Positions 55,391 through 64,000 of a stretch of DNA of 64,000 nucleotides are shown here, one piece after another. Location: assembly GCA_002282445.1 (NCBI GenBank), contig NCJK01000007.1:1-64000 (forward strand), read 5' to 3'. The DNA is from Burkholderiales bacterium 39-55-53. GTDB taxonomy: Bacteria > Pseudomonadota > Gammaproteobacteria > Burkholderiales > Burkholderiaceae_C. Both the position numbers and the translations under genes were made by a program. Under the pieces are notes generated by a model. It saw only the letters and a list, made by a program, of their open reading frames with translations, was not told where the DNA came from and did no database searches. How positions within the stretch are numbered: position 1 is the stretch's first letter; each line of letters starts with the position of its first letter.

Positions 55391-56533
55391 TCATGCGGTG
55401 GCCAAACGTTGAAACAGCCCCCCGGGCAAACGCCCCACTGCACCATCCAACTCTAGGGTGAGTAGCTGCGCTTGCAGGGCAGCGGTGTCTAGCCCGCAGC
55501 GGGCTTGCAAGGCATCGAGGCTCACAGGCGCAAAGCCCATGTGCGTGAGCAACGGGTGGTCGGTGTCGTCAGTGCTCGTCTCTTCATCAGCACCAAGCGC
55601 ATTGGCAAACAGATTGACTTGCTGTTGTGGAGCGAGCTGCAATTCTTCCAACACGTCTTGCGCGTTCTCCACCAACTTTGCACCTTGGCGAATCAGTGCA
55701 TGGCAGCCGTGCGATTGTGTGGCGTGGATCGAGCCTGGAATGGCCAATACCTCGCGGTTCAAATCCAGCGCCATCTTGGCTGTGATGAGCGAGCCCGATT
55801 TCAGCGCAGCCTCAACCACCAGCGTGCCCAAGCCTAGTGCGGCGATGATGCGGTTGCGCTTGGGAAAGTTGTGCGCGAGTGGCGCAGTGCCCAAGTGGTA
55901 TTCGCTGATCAACAAACCGTGCAAGGCAATTTGCCCAGCCAACGTTTGGTGTTGTCGTGGGTACACGCGGTCTAGCCCTGTGCCTACCACCGCCACGGTG
56001 TGCCAGTGGGCCTGGGTTGTGCCGCCACGCAGCGCCCCTTTGTGCGCCGCGCCATCCACACCCAACGCCAAGCCAGACACTATGCATAAGCCCGCCGCCC
56101 CTAGCGCCTCACCAAACTGCTCGGCCGTTTGCGCGCCCTGCGGTGTGGGGTTGCGGCTGCCCACAATGGCAACTGCATTGCCCAGAGTGCGCTCGGTTTG
56201 ACCCATCACATAAAGCATCAAGGGTGGGTCGGCCAGTTGCAAAAGCTCGGCGGGGTAGTGCGCATCGCCCAAGGTCCACAGCGCGTGGGTGTGCGTGTCG
56301 GGTTGGTGTATCAGCCATTGGTGGGTGCGCACGCATTGCACGGCCAGCTCGTTGGGCACGGTAAGCAGGGCTTGCGCTTGTTTAGGACTAACCACTTGGC
56401 ACAGTCCAGCTTCGGTTTGCTCAAACACCGCTTGTGGGCTGCCAAAGCAAGCCAGCAGCTTGCGCGCGGCATCGTTGCCCACGCCGGCGGTCATGCCCAA
56501 GCGCAGCCACGCACGCAATTCGTCTTTGTCCAT
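55391..56533 (-). CDS. dprA: DNA-processing protein DprA
   Basis: This 380-residue protein has an N-terminal SAM-like helical region (MDKDELRAWLRLGMTAGVG). Its Rossmann-like DNA-binding domain contains VGSRNPTPQGAQ, SGLALGVDGAAHKGAL, VVGTGLDRVYPRQH, FPKRNRIIAALG and EAALKSGSLITA. A small winged-helix-like C-terminus follows. It loads RecA on incoming single strands in natural transformation. ATG 56533 has GGAGG before it; a longer reading to 56653 is not credible. It precedes smg and diverges from the acylase gene. Confidence 0.95.
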   Translation of the reverse strand: MDKDELRAWLRLGMTAGVGNDAARKLLACFGSPQAVFEQTEAGLCQVVSPKQAQALLTVPNELAVQCVRTHQWLIHQPDTHTHALWTLGDAHYPAELLQLADPPLMLYVMGQTERTLGNAVAIVGSRNPTPQGAQTAEQFGEALGAAGLCIVSGLALGVDGAAHKGALRGGTTQAHWHTVAVVGTGLDRVYPRQHQTLAGQIALHGLLISEYHLGTAPLAHNFPKRNRIIAALGLGTLVVEAALKSGSLITAKMALDLNREVLAIPGSIHATQSHGCHALIRQGAKLVENAQDVLEELQLAPQQQVNLFANALGADEETSTDDTDHPLLTHMGFAPVSLDALQARCGLDTAALQAQLLTLELDGAVGRLPGGLFQRLATA

Positions 56534-56662
56534 GTGCTCCTCCATTGGAATGTGAAAACCATTGTCAGAAGGGGTGTCACCTGCGTGCGTGGCCATCTCT
56601 CGAAAACTTATAAAGTAAACGGATTGGTTAAAGTCCAACACAAGCAAACGCAAAGGACGCTT

Positions 56663-59071
56663 ATGACGCGCTGGGTTAAACGAATTCTCAAGGCCCTGTT
56701 AGGGGTGGTGGTCTTGTTGGCCGCAGGCTTGGGCTTGGGGGTGTTTCATACCCAGCCCATGTATGACGGGCAGCTCAGAAGCGAGGGTTTGAAAGACCCA
56801 GTCAACATCAAGCGTGATGGAGCTGATGTGGTGCACATCTTTGCGCAGACTGATCGAGATGCGGCATTCGCTTTAGGCTTTGCGCATGCGCAAGACCGCA
56901 GTTGGCAGCTCGAATTCAACCGCCGCATCATGCAAGGTGAGTTATCTGAAATCTTGGGCGAAACCACCTTGCCCACCGACAAACTCATGCGCACCTTGGG
57001 GCTGATGCAAGCCGCGCAAAAGCAGCTCGAACTTTTGCCAGATGATGTGCGCGAACAGTTGCAGGCTTATAGCGATGGCATCAACGCCTTTCATGCCAAC
57101 CGTCCACAAGGTTTGCCCCCAGAGTTTGCGCTGATGCGCACGCAGCCTGGTGGCAAAAAAGGTGTAGCTTGGCAGCCTGTCAATAGCGTGGCGTGGGCGT
57201 TGGTCATGGCGCTGGATTTGGGTGGCAACTGGGGCAACGAGTTTGCCCGCTTGGCTGCCGCCCGCAAGCTAAGCACCGAGCAGCTGTGGGATCTTTATCC
57301 GCCTTATCCCGGCGAAAAACCTGCTTCGGCCGTAGACCTTGCCAAGTTTTACCGAGACTTGGGCGTGTACAAAAACGATGCAGGTTTGAAAACATCTTTT
57401 TCTCTCCCCATCATTGGCGAGCCCGGCTTTAACGAAGGCCGAGGCAGCAACAACTGGGTGGTGGCAGGCTCACACACCACCACTGGAAAACCGCTATTGG
57501 CCAATGACCCGCACCTCGCTTTGAGCGCGCCGGCCATTTGGTACTACGCCCATTTGAAAACACCCAACACCGATGTGATGGGAGCCAGCTTGCCCGGTTT
57601 GCCCTTTGTGGTGCTGGGACGCAACGCGCATGTGGCATGGGGCTTCACCAACACAGGCCCTGATGTGCAAGATTTGTATCTTGAACAAATCGATGCAGCC
57701 AACCCGACGCGCTACAAAACGCCCACAGGCTGGCAAGCGTTTGACACTCGCACCGAGATCATCGCGGTCAAAGGCAAGCCTGATGTCACGCATGTGGTGC
57801 GCAGCACGCGCCACGGCCCCGTCATCAGCGATGCACAAGCCGTGCATGCGGAAGTGCTGGACATGTCGCGCTTTGTGTTGGCCTTGCGCTGGAGCGCATT
57901 GGATGCGGACAACCGCACCTTGGTCGGTGGCCTCAAAGCGCAGCAAGCGCAAAGCGTGGCCGACTTGCTGAAAGCCTATGGCGACAACCATTCGCCCACG
58001 CAGAACATCGTCATGGCCGACACCCAAGCCAACATTGCCTACAAGGCGGCGGGTCGTGTGCCGGTGCGCAGCGCGGCCAACGACATTCGAGGCGTTGCCC
58101 CTGCTCCCGGCTGGGATGCGCGCTACGACTGGACTGGCTGGATCGCATATGCCGACATGCCTGCTGACGACGGCAAAAAAGGCTGGGTGTCCACTGCCAA
58201 CCAGCGCATCACGCCGCCCAACTACCCGCACTTCTTGGGTCAAGACTGGAACACGCCGCACCGCTTTGAGCGTATTGAGCAAGTGCTCAAAGCCAAGCCG
58301 CAACACAGCTTCAAAGACATGCAGGCTTTACAAAACGACACGCTGTCCTTGTCCACACTGACGCTGTTGCCCGTGCTCAAAGCCACATCGTCGCAACACG
58401 CACTGGCAGCCAAAGCACTGCAAACCTTAGAAGGCTTTGATGGCCGAATGGATGCCGACAAAGCAGCGCCACTCCTCTTCGCAGTGTGGACCGATGAACT
58501 CACGCGTGGATTGGTGGAGCCCAAGCTAGGCGCTGATGTGTTCAAAGCGCAATACGGCAAGCGGCATTTCAGATTGCTGCTGGAAAACGTCATGCAGCAA
58601 CCCAACAGCCCTTGGTGTGCGCCCAAAACGTGTGCCGAGCAATCCACAGCCGCCCTAGACCGTGCGCTTGACCGCATTGCCACCATGCAAGGGAAAACGC
58701 CTGCGAGTTGGAAATGGGGTGAGGCGCATTTGGCGCTCAGCACCCACAAGCCATTTGGCCAAGTACCCGTGCTGCGGGATTGGTTCAGCGTGCGCACGCC
58801 CTCAGATGGCGACTTGTTCACCGTCAACGTGGGCCAGTATTGGGCGGGCGAAAAATACCTGCCCTTTGCCAACCGTCATGCGGCTTCGCTGCGCGTGGTG
58901 TACGACTTGTCAGACCTTGAGCAATCGCAGTTCATCTACCAAACAGGCCAAAGCGGCTTGGTTTGGTCCGATCAATACAGCAACATGAAAAACGAATGGG
59001 CCGCAGGCAAATATCGACCCTTGCGCAGCAAGCCAGAGGCTTGGGTGCATGAGCTGGTTTTGACGCCTTAA
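56663..59071 (+). CDS. Penicillin-acylase-family amidohydrolase
   Basis: This 802-residue Ntn-hydrolase precursor has an N-terminal membrane or signal segment (KRILKALLGVVVLLAAGLGL), an alpha-chain region (ALGFAHAQDRSWQLEFNRRI), the linker, and the autocatalytic serine Ser262 in GRGSNNWVVAG that becomes the beta-chain N-terminus. Beta-chain motifs include DPHLALSAPAIWYYAHL. The family includes penicillin acylases and acyl-homoserine-lactone acylases; which amide it cleaves here is not clear. ATG 56663 follows AAAGGACG; a reading from 56129 would run antisense through dprA and is rejected. Confidence 0.92.
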   Translation: MTRWVKRILKALLGVVVLLAAGLGLGVFHTQPMYDGQLRSEGLKDPVNIKRDGADVVHIFAQTDRDAAFALGFAHAQDRSWQLEFNRRIMQGELSEILGETTLPTDKLMRTLGLMQAAQKQLELLPDDVREQLQAYSDGINAFHANRPQGLPPEFALMRTQPGGKKGVAWQPVNSVAWALVMALDLGGNWGNEFARLAAARKLSTEQLWDLYPPYPGEKPASAVDLAKFYRDLGVYKNDAGLKTSFSLPIIGEPGFNEGRGSNNWVVAGSHTTTGKPLLANDPHLALSAPAIWYYAHLKTPNTDVMGASLPGLPFVVLGRNAHVAWGFTNTGPDVQDLYLEQIDAANPTRYKTPTGWQAFDTRTEIIAVKGKPDVTHVVRSTRHGPVISDAQAVHAEVLDMSRFVLALRWSALDADNRTLVGGLKAQQAQSVADLLKAYGDNHSPTQNIVMADTQANIAYKAAGRVPVRSAANDIRGVAPAPGWDARYDWTGWIAYADMPADDGKKGWVSTANQRITPPNYPHFLGQDWNTPHRFERIEQVLKAKPQHSFKDMQALQNDTLSLSTLTLLPVLKATSSQHALAAKALQTLEGFDGRMDADKAAPLLFAVWTDELTRGLVEPKLGADVFKAQYGKRHFRLLLENVMQQPNSPWCAPKTCAEQSTAALDRALDRIATMQGKTPASWKWGEAHLALSTHKPFGQVPVLRDWFSVRTPSDGDLFTVNVGQYWAGEKYLPFANRHAASLRVVYDLSDLEQSQFIYQTGQSGLVWSDQYSNMKNEWAAGKYRPLRSKPEAWVHELVLTP

Positions 59072-59147
59072 AGCGTTACCTTTAGCCCTCGCGGGGACAT
59101 TACCGTAAGGGTCCAAAACCGCTGTCAGAAGCGGAGACAATATTGCC

Positions 59148-59654
59148 ATGCCCAAGTTAGACATCCTCCGATTCCCCGACCCCAAGCTCCACACTGTCGC
59201 CAAGCCCGTCAAAGAAATTGACGCGCGCATCAAGACCCTGATTGCCGACATGCTGGAAACCATGTACGACGCCAATGGCATCGGCCTAGCCGCCACACAA
59301 GTGGATGTGCACGAGCGCTTGGTGGTGATTGACACCTCTGAAGAGCGCGATGAGCCCATGGTGCTTATCAACCCCGAAATCACGTGGATGGGTGACGAGC
59401 GCGTCAAAGGCGATGAAGGCTGCTTGTCTGTGCCCGGTATTTACGACGGCGTGGAACGCGCCACGCATGTGAAGGTGAAGGCCCTCGACGAGCATGGCAA
59501 AGAGCGCACCATCGAAGCCGAAGGATTGCTGGCCGTGTGCATTCAGCATGAACTCGACCACTTGCTGGGCAAAGTGTTTGTGGAATACCTCTCGCCCTTG
59601 AAGCGCAACCGCATCAAAACCAAATTGCTCAAAGCCCTGCGCGACGATGAGTGA
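59148..59654 (+). CDS. def: Peptide deformylase
   Basis: This 168-residue protein has all three motifs: [16 protein letters not shown] and the metal-binding QHELDHLLG. It removes the formyl group from the N-terminal methionine of new proteins. GGAG lies before the ATG. Its 3' end overlaps fmt by 8 bases, the classic def-fmt pair. Confidence 0.98.
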   Translation: MPKLDILRFPDPKLHTVAKPVKEIDARIKTLIADMLETMYDANGIGLAATQVDVHERLVVIDTSEERDEPMVLINPEITWMGDERVKGDEGCLSVPGIYDGVERATHVKVKALDEHGKERTIEAEGLLAVCIQHELDHLLGKVFVEYLSPLKRNRIKTKLLKALRDDE

Positions 59655-60636
59655 TTCGTTGCGCGTCATATTCGCAGGTACGCCCGAATTTGCGGCCGAG
59701 GCCTTGGCCAAAATTTTGGCCGCTGGCCACACCGTGCCCTTGGTGCTGACCCAGCCCGACCGCCCCGCCGGTCGAGGCATGAAACTGCAAGCCTCGGCGG
59801 TCAAACAACTGGCCGTACAACACAACATTCCCGTGGCGCAACCTTTGAGCCTGCGCTTGAACGGCAAATACCCAGACGACGCAGCCGCTGCACAAGCCGC
59901 CATTTCCGAGACCAAAGCGGACGTGATGGTTGTGGCCGCTTATGGCCTAATCCTGCCGCAGTGGACGCTGGACGCGCCGCGCTTGGGCTGCCTGAACATT
60001 CATGCATCGCTCTTGCCACGCTGGCGCGGTGCAGCGCCGATTCACCGCGCCATTGAAGCGGGTGACGCGCAAACGGGCGTGGTCATCATGCAGATGGATG
60101 CAGGCCTCGACACCGGCGACATGCTGCTGACCGATGTGCTCGACATTGCCGCAGACGACACCACCGCCAGCCTGCACGACCGCTTGGCCGACATGGGCGG
60201 CGCATTGGTGGTACGTGCGCTGGCCGATGCACAAGCGGGCAAATTGCAGCCGCGCAAGCAACCCGAGGCGGGCATCACCTACGCCCACAAAATTGAAAAA
60301 GCCGAAGCCGCTGTGGACTGGCAACAGTCTGCGGATGCAATTAGCCGACGTGTGCGCGCGTTCAACCCTTTCCCTGCCGCATCAGCGCAGCTGGGTGCAG
60401 ACGTCATCAAGCTGTGGCGCGCCACAGTAGAAAACACCGCACACCAAAAGCCAGCAGGCACGGTGATCAGTGCAGACGAGCACGGCGTGCGCGTGGCCTG
60501 TGGCCAAGGCGTGTTGCGCGTGACCGAGCTGCAACGCGCTGGTGGTAAACGTTTGAACGCGGCCGACTTTTTGCGCGGCTTCCCCCTCACCGCTGGCCAA
60601 TGTTTTGAGCCACACACTGCTCACAAAACCAGCTGA
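59647..60636 (+). CDS. fmt: Methionyl-tRNA formyltransferase
   Basis: This 329-residue protein has an N-terminal formyltransferase domain ([49 protein letters not shown]) and a C-terminal tRNA-binding domain. It formylates initiator Met-tRNA using 10-formyltetrahydrofolate. It overlaps def upstream and azlC by one base (TGATG) downstream. Confidence 0.98.
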   Translation: MSDSLRVIFAGTPEFAAEALAKILAAGHTVPLVLTQPDRPAGRGMKLQASAVKQLAVQHNIPVAQPLSLRLNGKYPDDAAAAQAAISETKADVMVVAAYGLILPQWTLDAPRLGCLNIHASLLPRWRGAAPIHRAIEAGDAQTGVVIMQMDAGLDTGDMLLTDVLDIAADDTTASLHDRLADMGGALVVRALADAQAGKLQPRKQPEAGITYAHKIEKAEAAVDWQQSADAISRRVRAFNPFPAASAQLGADVIKLWRATVENTAHQKPAGTVISADEHGVRVACGQGVLRVTELQRAGGKRLNAADFLRGFPLTAGQCFEPHTAHKTS

Positions 60637-61367
60637 TGTTTTGGGACCGCACGCTTTACCAACACCCTGAGTTCAAACAGGGCGCACGTCATTTGGCTCC
60701 GCAAGCGGTGGGGCAAATTCCGTGGGCGTTGATGACGGGCGTGGCCTTGGTCAACTCAGGTCTGAGCTTGTTTGAATCGGTATTCATGACCTTGATGGTC
60801 TACGCGGGCAGCGCGCAATTAGCGGCAACGCCGCTCATCATGGCCGGTGCACCCGCGTGGGTGGTGTTGATCACCGCGTTTTGTGTGAACTTGCGCTTTG
60901 TGGTGTTTAGCCTGCACATGCGCGGCTACCTCATGCATTTGTCACGCTTGCGTCGCATCATGACAGGCTACTTCACCACTGATTTGTCGTACGTGTTGTT
61001 CACCCAGCGTTTTGCGCATCCTGCGTCGTCCGAGGCAGACCGCTTGGCGCAAGAAGCCTACTTTTCAGGAATGAACTTTGCGTATTGGACGGGCTGGATG
61101 ACGTTTTGCTTGATCGGCATTGGCTTGGCCAACGCCATTCCACCCGCGTGGGGATTGGGCTTTGCCGGCATCTTGTGTTTGCTAGCCATTCAGTGTTCCT
61201 TGGCCAGCTCGCGCTTGCGTGTCTTGTCGGCCATCGTGGCAGGCATGGTGGCGGTGCTGTCGTATGCCTTGCCTTTGAAGCTCAACATCGTGTTGGCCAT
61301 TGCGGTCGCCGTGGTGGCGTGTTTGATGGCTGAACAACTGAAAACTCTGAAGGCGAGGGCCACATGA
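60636..61367 (+). CDS. azlC: AzlC-family amino-acid exporter large subunit
   Basis: This 243-residue protein has about seven membrane segments and the AzlC phrases FVMTLMVYAGSAQLAATPLI-like and FCVNLRFVVFSLHM. AzlC with AzlD exports branched-chain amino acids in studied bacteria; substrate here is by family only. It is translationally coupled to fmt (TGATG) and to azlD (ATGA). Confidence 0.92.
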   Translation: MFWDRTLYQHPEFKQGARHLAPQAVGQIPWALMTGVALVNSGLSLFESVFMTLMVYAGSAQLAATPLIMAGAPAWVVLITAFCVNLRFVVFSLHMRGYLMHLSRLRRIMTGYFTTDLSYVLFTQRFAHPASSEADRLAQEAYFSGMNFAYWTGWMTFCLIGIGLANAIPPAWGLGFAGILCLLAIQCSLASSRLRVLSAIVAGMVAVLSYALPLKLNIVLAIAVAVVACLMAEQLKTLKARAT

Positions 61368-61714
61368 GCGGTGTTGAAGCCAACATCACCGATGTGTGGA
61401 CGCTGCTGGTCATCGCGGGCTTGGCGGTGATCACGGCTGTGTCGCGCAGCTTCTTCTTTTTGAGTAACCGCGAATGGCACTTGCCCCACTGGGCGCAGCG
61501 CGGTTTGCAATACGCGCCCATCGCTGCACTGTCAGCCGTGGTTGTGCCCGAAATTGTGATGACGCAAGGCGAGCTGATTGCCACCTGGCAAGACGCCCGC
61601 ATCTTTGCGGCAGCAGTGGGTGTGGCGGTGTACTTTGCCAAGCGCAATGTGTTGCTCACCATTGTGTTTGGCATGGGCGTTTACTTGCCCTTGCACTTGG
61701 GGCTTGGCTGGTAA
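61364..61714 (+). CDS. azlD: AzlD-domain small subunit
   Basis: This 116-residue protein has four hydrophobic segments. LVIAGLAVITAVSRSFFFL and APIAALSAVVVPEIVM are typical of AzlD. It overlaps azlC by 4 bases and is the last gene of def-fmt-azlCD. Its stop lies in the left arm of a hairpin. Confidence 0.9.
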   Translation: MSGVEANITDVWTLLVIAGLAVITAVSRSFFFLSNREWHLPHWAQRGLQYAPIAALSAVVVPEIVMTQGELIATWQDARIFAAAVGVAVYFAKRNVLLTIVFGMGVYLPLHLGLGW

Positions 61715-61735
61715 GCCACGCGCCCTGCGTGGCTT
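61713..61735. terminator. Hairpin after azlD
   Basis: AAGCCACGC (61713-61721) and GCGTGGCTT (61727-61735) form a perfect 9-bp stem with loop GCCCT between convergent azlD and the cupin gene. No long T-run follows, so termination efficiency is uncertain. Confidence 0.55.
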
Positions 61736-61747
61736 AGCCCGCATCAA

Positions 61748-62131
61748 TTAGCCGCGAACAAATAAGGTGACGAGTTCGTCAGGCCCCACTTGGCGGCTCC
61801 AGTGGCCGTGCACCTTGGCGTCAAACGTAGCGCCCGCGGGCAACACATCGGCTGAGTAAAAGTGCTCGCCTGGGCCGAAGACGCGCGACGTGCCGTCTTG
61901 CAAAAAGATTTCCATCTGACCTTCCAACACAAACAACCACTGCGGGTTGTCGGTGCAATGAAAGTCGCTGCGAAACCCCACAGGGCTGCGGCGCAGCTGC
62001 ATGCCGCCGCTGGGCATGAGGGACGACAAGCGTGCTTGTGGTTTGCCTTCGGTGAGTTCCACCGTTTCTTCGCGGAAGCGCGCGAAGCCGTCGGTGTCGG
62101 TGAAGAGGATGACTTTGTTGAATGTGCTCAT
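61748..62131 (-). CDS. Cupin-domain protein
   Basis: This protein of about 127 residues has a single cupin barrel: the metal-ligand-bearing FHCTDNPQWLFVLEGQMEIFLQ and a second motif GPGEHFYSADVLP. It begins MSTFNKVILFTD, where ATG 62131 is preferred over 62173, which overlaps the preceding gene. Small single-domain cupins may be dioxygenases, isomerases or sensors; I cannot tell which. It follows the acyl-CoA synthetase gene by 34 bases. Confidence 0.85.
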   Translation of the reverse strand: MSTFNKVILFTDTDGFARFREETVELTEGKPQARLSSLMPSGGMQLRRSPVGFRSDFHCTDNPQWLFVLEGQMEIFLQDGTSRVFGPGEHFYSADVLPAGATFDAKVHGHWSRQVGPDELVTLFVRG

Positions 62132-62165
62132 AGACGCGACTGTAGCAAGAGATTCAGCCGATGCT

Positions 62166-64000
62166 TCATGCACTTTCAGAATACATTTTTTGGATCAAGT
62201 CTGAGTATTTCTCAATGACCAGTTTTCTCTTGAGCTTCATGGTCGGCGTGACTTCTTCGTCCTCTGGGCTTAGTTTTTTACTCAACAAAAAGAACTTTTT
62301 GATTTGCTCAACACGCGCAAACTTTTGATTCACTTGATCGACTTCAGATTGAATGAGTTCTGTGATTTCTGCGGCTTGCGTCAGGCTCTCGTAGTTGGTA
62401 AAGCCAATGTCGTGAGACTGTGCGTATTGCTCGACGTTGTCATGGTCCACCATGATGATGGCCGTGAGATAAGGCAGGCGGTCGCCCACAATGACGGCAT
62501 CCGTGATGTAGGGTGAAGCTTTCAACTCGTTTTCAAGCTCACTGGGCGTGATGTTCTTTCCGCCTGCCGTGATGATGATGTCTTTCATCCGGTCTGTGAT
62601 GGAGAAGAAGCCTTGCGCATCCATGGTCCCCACGTCACCTGTGTGCATCCAACCCTCAGAATCGAAGACCTCCTTGGTTTTTTCAGGCAGGTTGAGGTAG
62701 CCTGAAAAAATATTTGGCCCTCGGATCAGGATTTCACCAGTCTCAGGATCTAGCTTCATTTCGTTATGCGGTGAAGGCACGCCGATAGAGCCAATTTTGA
62801 TAAAGCCAGGGTAGTTGGCGCACGATCCGCCACATGTTTCGGTCATGCCCCAAATTTCAAACATGGGCACGCCAAGTGCAAAGAACCAGCGCAGGATTTT
62901 TGGCGAAATAGGTGCTGCGCCGCTCAGTAAAAAGCGCGCCTTGTCAATGCCAAGCGATTTTCGGACATTGGCGAGTACAAGCCACTGCGCCACACGATAG
63001 GCCAGACGTTGGTGAAGTGCAATCGGGCGTCCATCCAGAAACTGGTCTGCGATATTTGTCCCAAGTTCAATGGCCCAGTGAAACATGAGCTGCTCGAACT
63101 TTGTCGATTCTTTCAGCGACAAATACACACCCGACTGAAACTTTTCCCACACGCGAGGAACAGCCAAAATGATGGTGGGTGAAATTTCGCGAATATTCTC
63201 TGGGACAGTTTCAGGGTTTTCAACAAAGTTAATCTTTGTTCCTGTGTACATACAGACGAAGGCGCCGCCCACGCGCTCGGCAATATGGCACAGCGGTAAA
63301 AAGCACATGCGCTCATCTTGTGGTGTTTGCGCGATGATTTGTGTGTGTCCACGAATGGCGTACACCAAGCCCGCATGATGGTGCATGGCGCCTTTTGGCT
63401 TGCCAGTCGTGCCAGATGTGTAGACCAAAATTGCCAAGTGCTCTGGCGATGATGCTTCTCTGAGGGTGTCTAGGCGATGGGGGTCGAGTGCCATTGCTTT
63501 TGCACCCAGTTGACGCAATGCTTCAAGCGACAAAACTTGTGGGTGTTCAAAATGGCGCAGGCCTTTGTTATCCAACACGATGATTTTGATCAGGTGCGGG
63601 AGGTCGGGCAAGACTTCGAGTACTTTGTCGAGTTGCTCTTCGTCTTCAACAAACAAGAAGCGACTTTCGCTATCGCTCAGGATGTAGTGCACCTGTGATG
63701 CAGCGTCCGTTGGGTAAATACCGGCTGAAGTGCCGCCCAAACTGAGGATGGCTAAATCAGCCCAAAGCCATTCAGCCCGTGTGTTGGCCAAAATCGAAAC
63801 GCGATCTTGAACTTGCATGCCAAGGGCATGCAAACCCATGGCTATTTCTTTGACGATTTCACCCGTTTCATGCCATGTCCACGCGTGCCAAATGCCCAAC
63901 TCTTTTTGGCGCAACCACACATCGTTTTTTCGTGCCGCGACCGCGTTCCAAAACAGGGCCTGAACTGTGTCGCCTGCCAAGGGCGGAGCCGTGTGTTTTT
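62166..64000 (-). CDS. AMP-dependent long-chain acyl-CoA synthetase (5' end off the right edge)
   Basis: About 611 residues are visible and the frame is still open at base 64000, so the true start is probably outside. An internal TTG at 63980 is not a convincing start. The AMP-binding motif is ILVYTSGTTGKPKGAMHHHAG, with LSGAAPISPKILRWFF, GMTETCGGSCANYPG and GWMHTGDVGTMDAQGFFSI following. The length and TGDxG region fit long-chain fatty-acid-CoA ligases that activate fatty acids with ATP and CoA. It precedes the cupin gene by 34 bases. Confidence 0.9.
   Translation of the reverse strand, partial: KHTAPPLAGDTVQALFWNAVAARKNDVWLRQKELGIWHAWTWHETGEIVKEIAMGLHALGMQVQDRVSILANTRAEWLWADLAILSLGGTSAGIYPTDAASQVHYILSDSESRFLFVEDEEQLDKVLEVLPDLPHLIKIIVLDNKGLRHFEHPQVLSLEALRQLGAKAMALDPHRLDTLREASSPEHLAILVYTSGTTGKPKGAMHHHAGLVYAIRGHTQIIAQTPQDERMCFLPLCHIAERVGGAFVCMYTGTKINFVENPETVPENIREISPTIILAVPRVWEKFQSGVYLSLKESTKFEQLMFHWAIELGTNIADQFLDGRPIALHQRLAYRVAQWLVLANVRKSLGIDKARFLLSGAAPISPKILRWFFALGVPMFEIWGMTETCGGSCANYPGFIKIGSIGVPSPHNEMKLDPETGEILIRGPNIFSGYLNLPEKTKEVFDSEGWMHTGDVGTMDAQGFFSITDRMKDIIITAGGKNITPSELENELKASPYITDAVIVGDRLPYLTAIIMVDHDNVEQYAQSHDIGFTNYESLTQAAEITELIQSEVDQVNQKFARVEQIKKFFLLSKKLSPEDEEVTPTMKLKRKLVIEKYSDLIQKMYSESA

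Noticed and set aside
56129..56662. N-terminal extension of the penicillin-acylase gene through dprA
   Set aside because: This part is antisense to dprA and lacks family similarity. ATG 56663 has a ribosome site and begins the membrane/signal segment.

Overview
The window reads as a contiguous piece of a betaproteobacterial chromosome, most likely a Comamonadaceae member close to Limnohabitans or Rhodoferax. This is inferred from gene order (recA-recX next to sucC-sucD, pilA and a PglL-type ligase; divergent glnE and yhdP; dprA-smg; def-fmt), from protein content, and from an even, moderately high GC content. Coding density is very high and no gap without a gene exceeds about 160 bases. I saw no tRNA, rRNA, insertion sequence, prophage or CRISPR array.

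Bases 1-10000 are dominated by iron uptake. A minus-strand operon encodes a TonB-dependent siderophore receptor, a PiuC-type dioxygenase, TonB, ExbB, ExbD and HemP. Beside it lie a ferric-iron periplasmic binding protein with an upstream Fur-box-like site, its permease, and a divergent ATPase with an unusual His/Cys-rich tail. Bases 10000-17800 hold a TctD/TctE-like two-component pair, a MarR regulator, recA (with a LexA-box-like site) and recX, argC, and sucCD. Bases 17900-21700 form a pilin-centred group: a type IV pilin with a C-terminal disulfide loop, a DsbA-like oxidoreductase, a PglL-like O-oligosaccharyltransferase and a family 2 glycosyltransferase. Then come moaC, a BepA-like protease, small conserved proteins, yaeQ, purB and a glutathione transferase.

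The most striking region is 27450-36230. Nine minus-strand genes are packed with overlaps or gaps of at most 19 bases: a periplasmic glutathione peroxidase, an FAD amine-oxidase-like enzyme, DUF1365, a cyclopropane-fatty-acid-synthase-like methyltransferase, a chalcone-isomerase-like protein, an MFS transporter, a DUF3833 lipoprotein, an SDR and an NTF2-like protein. They diverge from a MerR regulator with a cobalamin-binding domain that carries the W-x9-EH and E-x-H-x-x-G motifs of LitR/CarH photoreceptors. An inverted repeat covers the predicted -35 of the operon. This looks like a light-controlled membrane-lipid and photo-oxidative stress operon.

Bases 36250-48000 carry rfaE2, glnE, the very large AsmA-like YhdP, a PAS histidine kinase and FixJ-like regulator, mltA and an unrecognised small gene. 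The rest holds a single-chain indolepyruvate ferredoxin oxidoreductase, yajC-secD-secF, smg-dprA, a penicillin-acylase-family hydrolase, def-fmt-azlC-azlD, a cupin and an acyl-CoA synthetase that runs off the right edge. Most genes are housekeeping. The candidates for new biology are the LitR operon, the metal-binding tail of the iron ATPase, several unannotated palindromes and hairpins, and the envelope cluster containing a two-component system.
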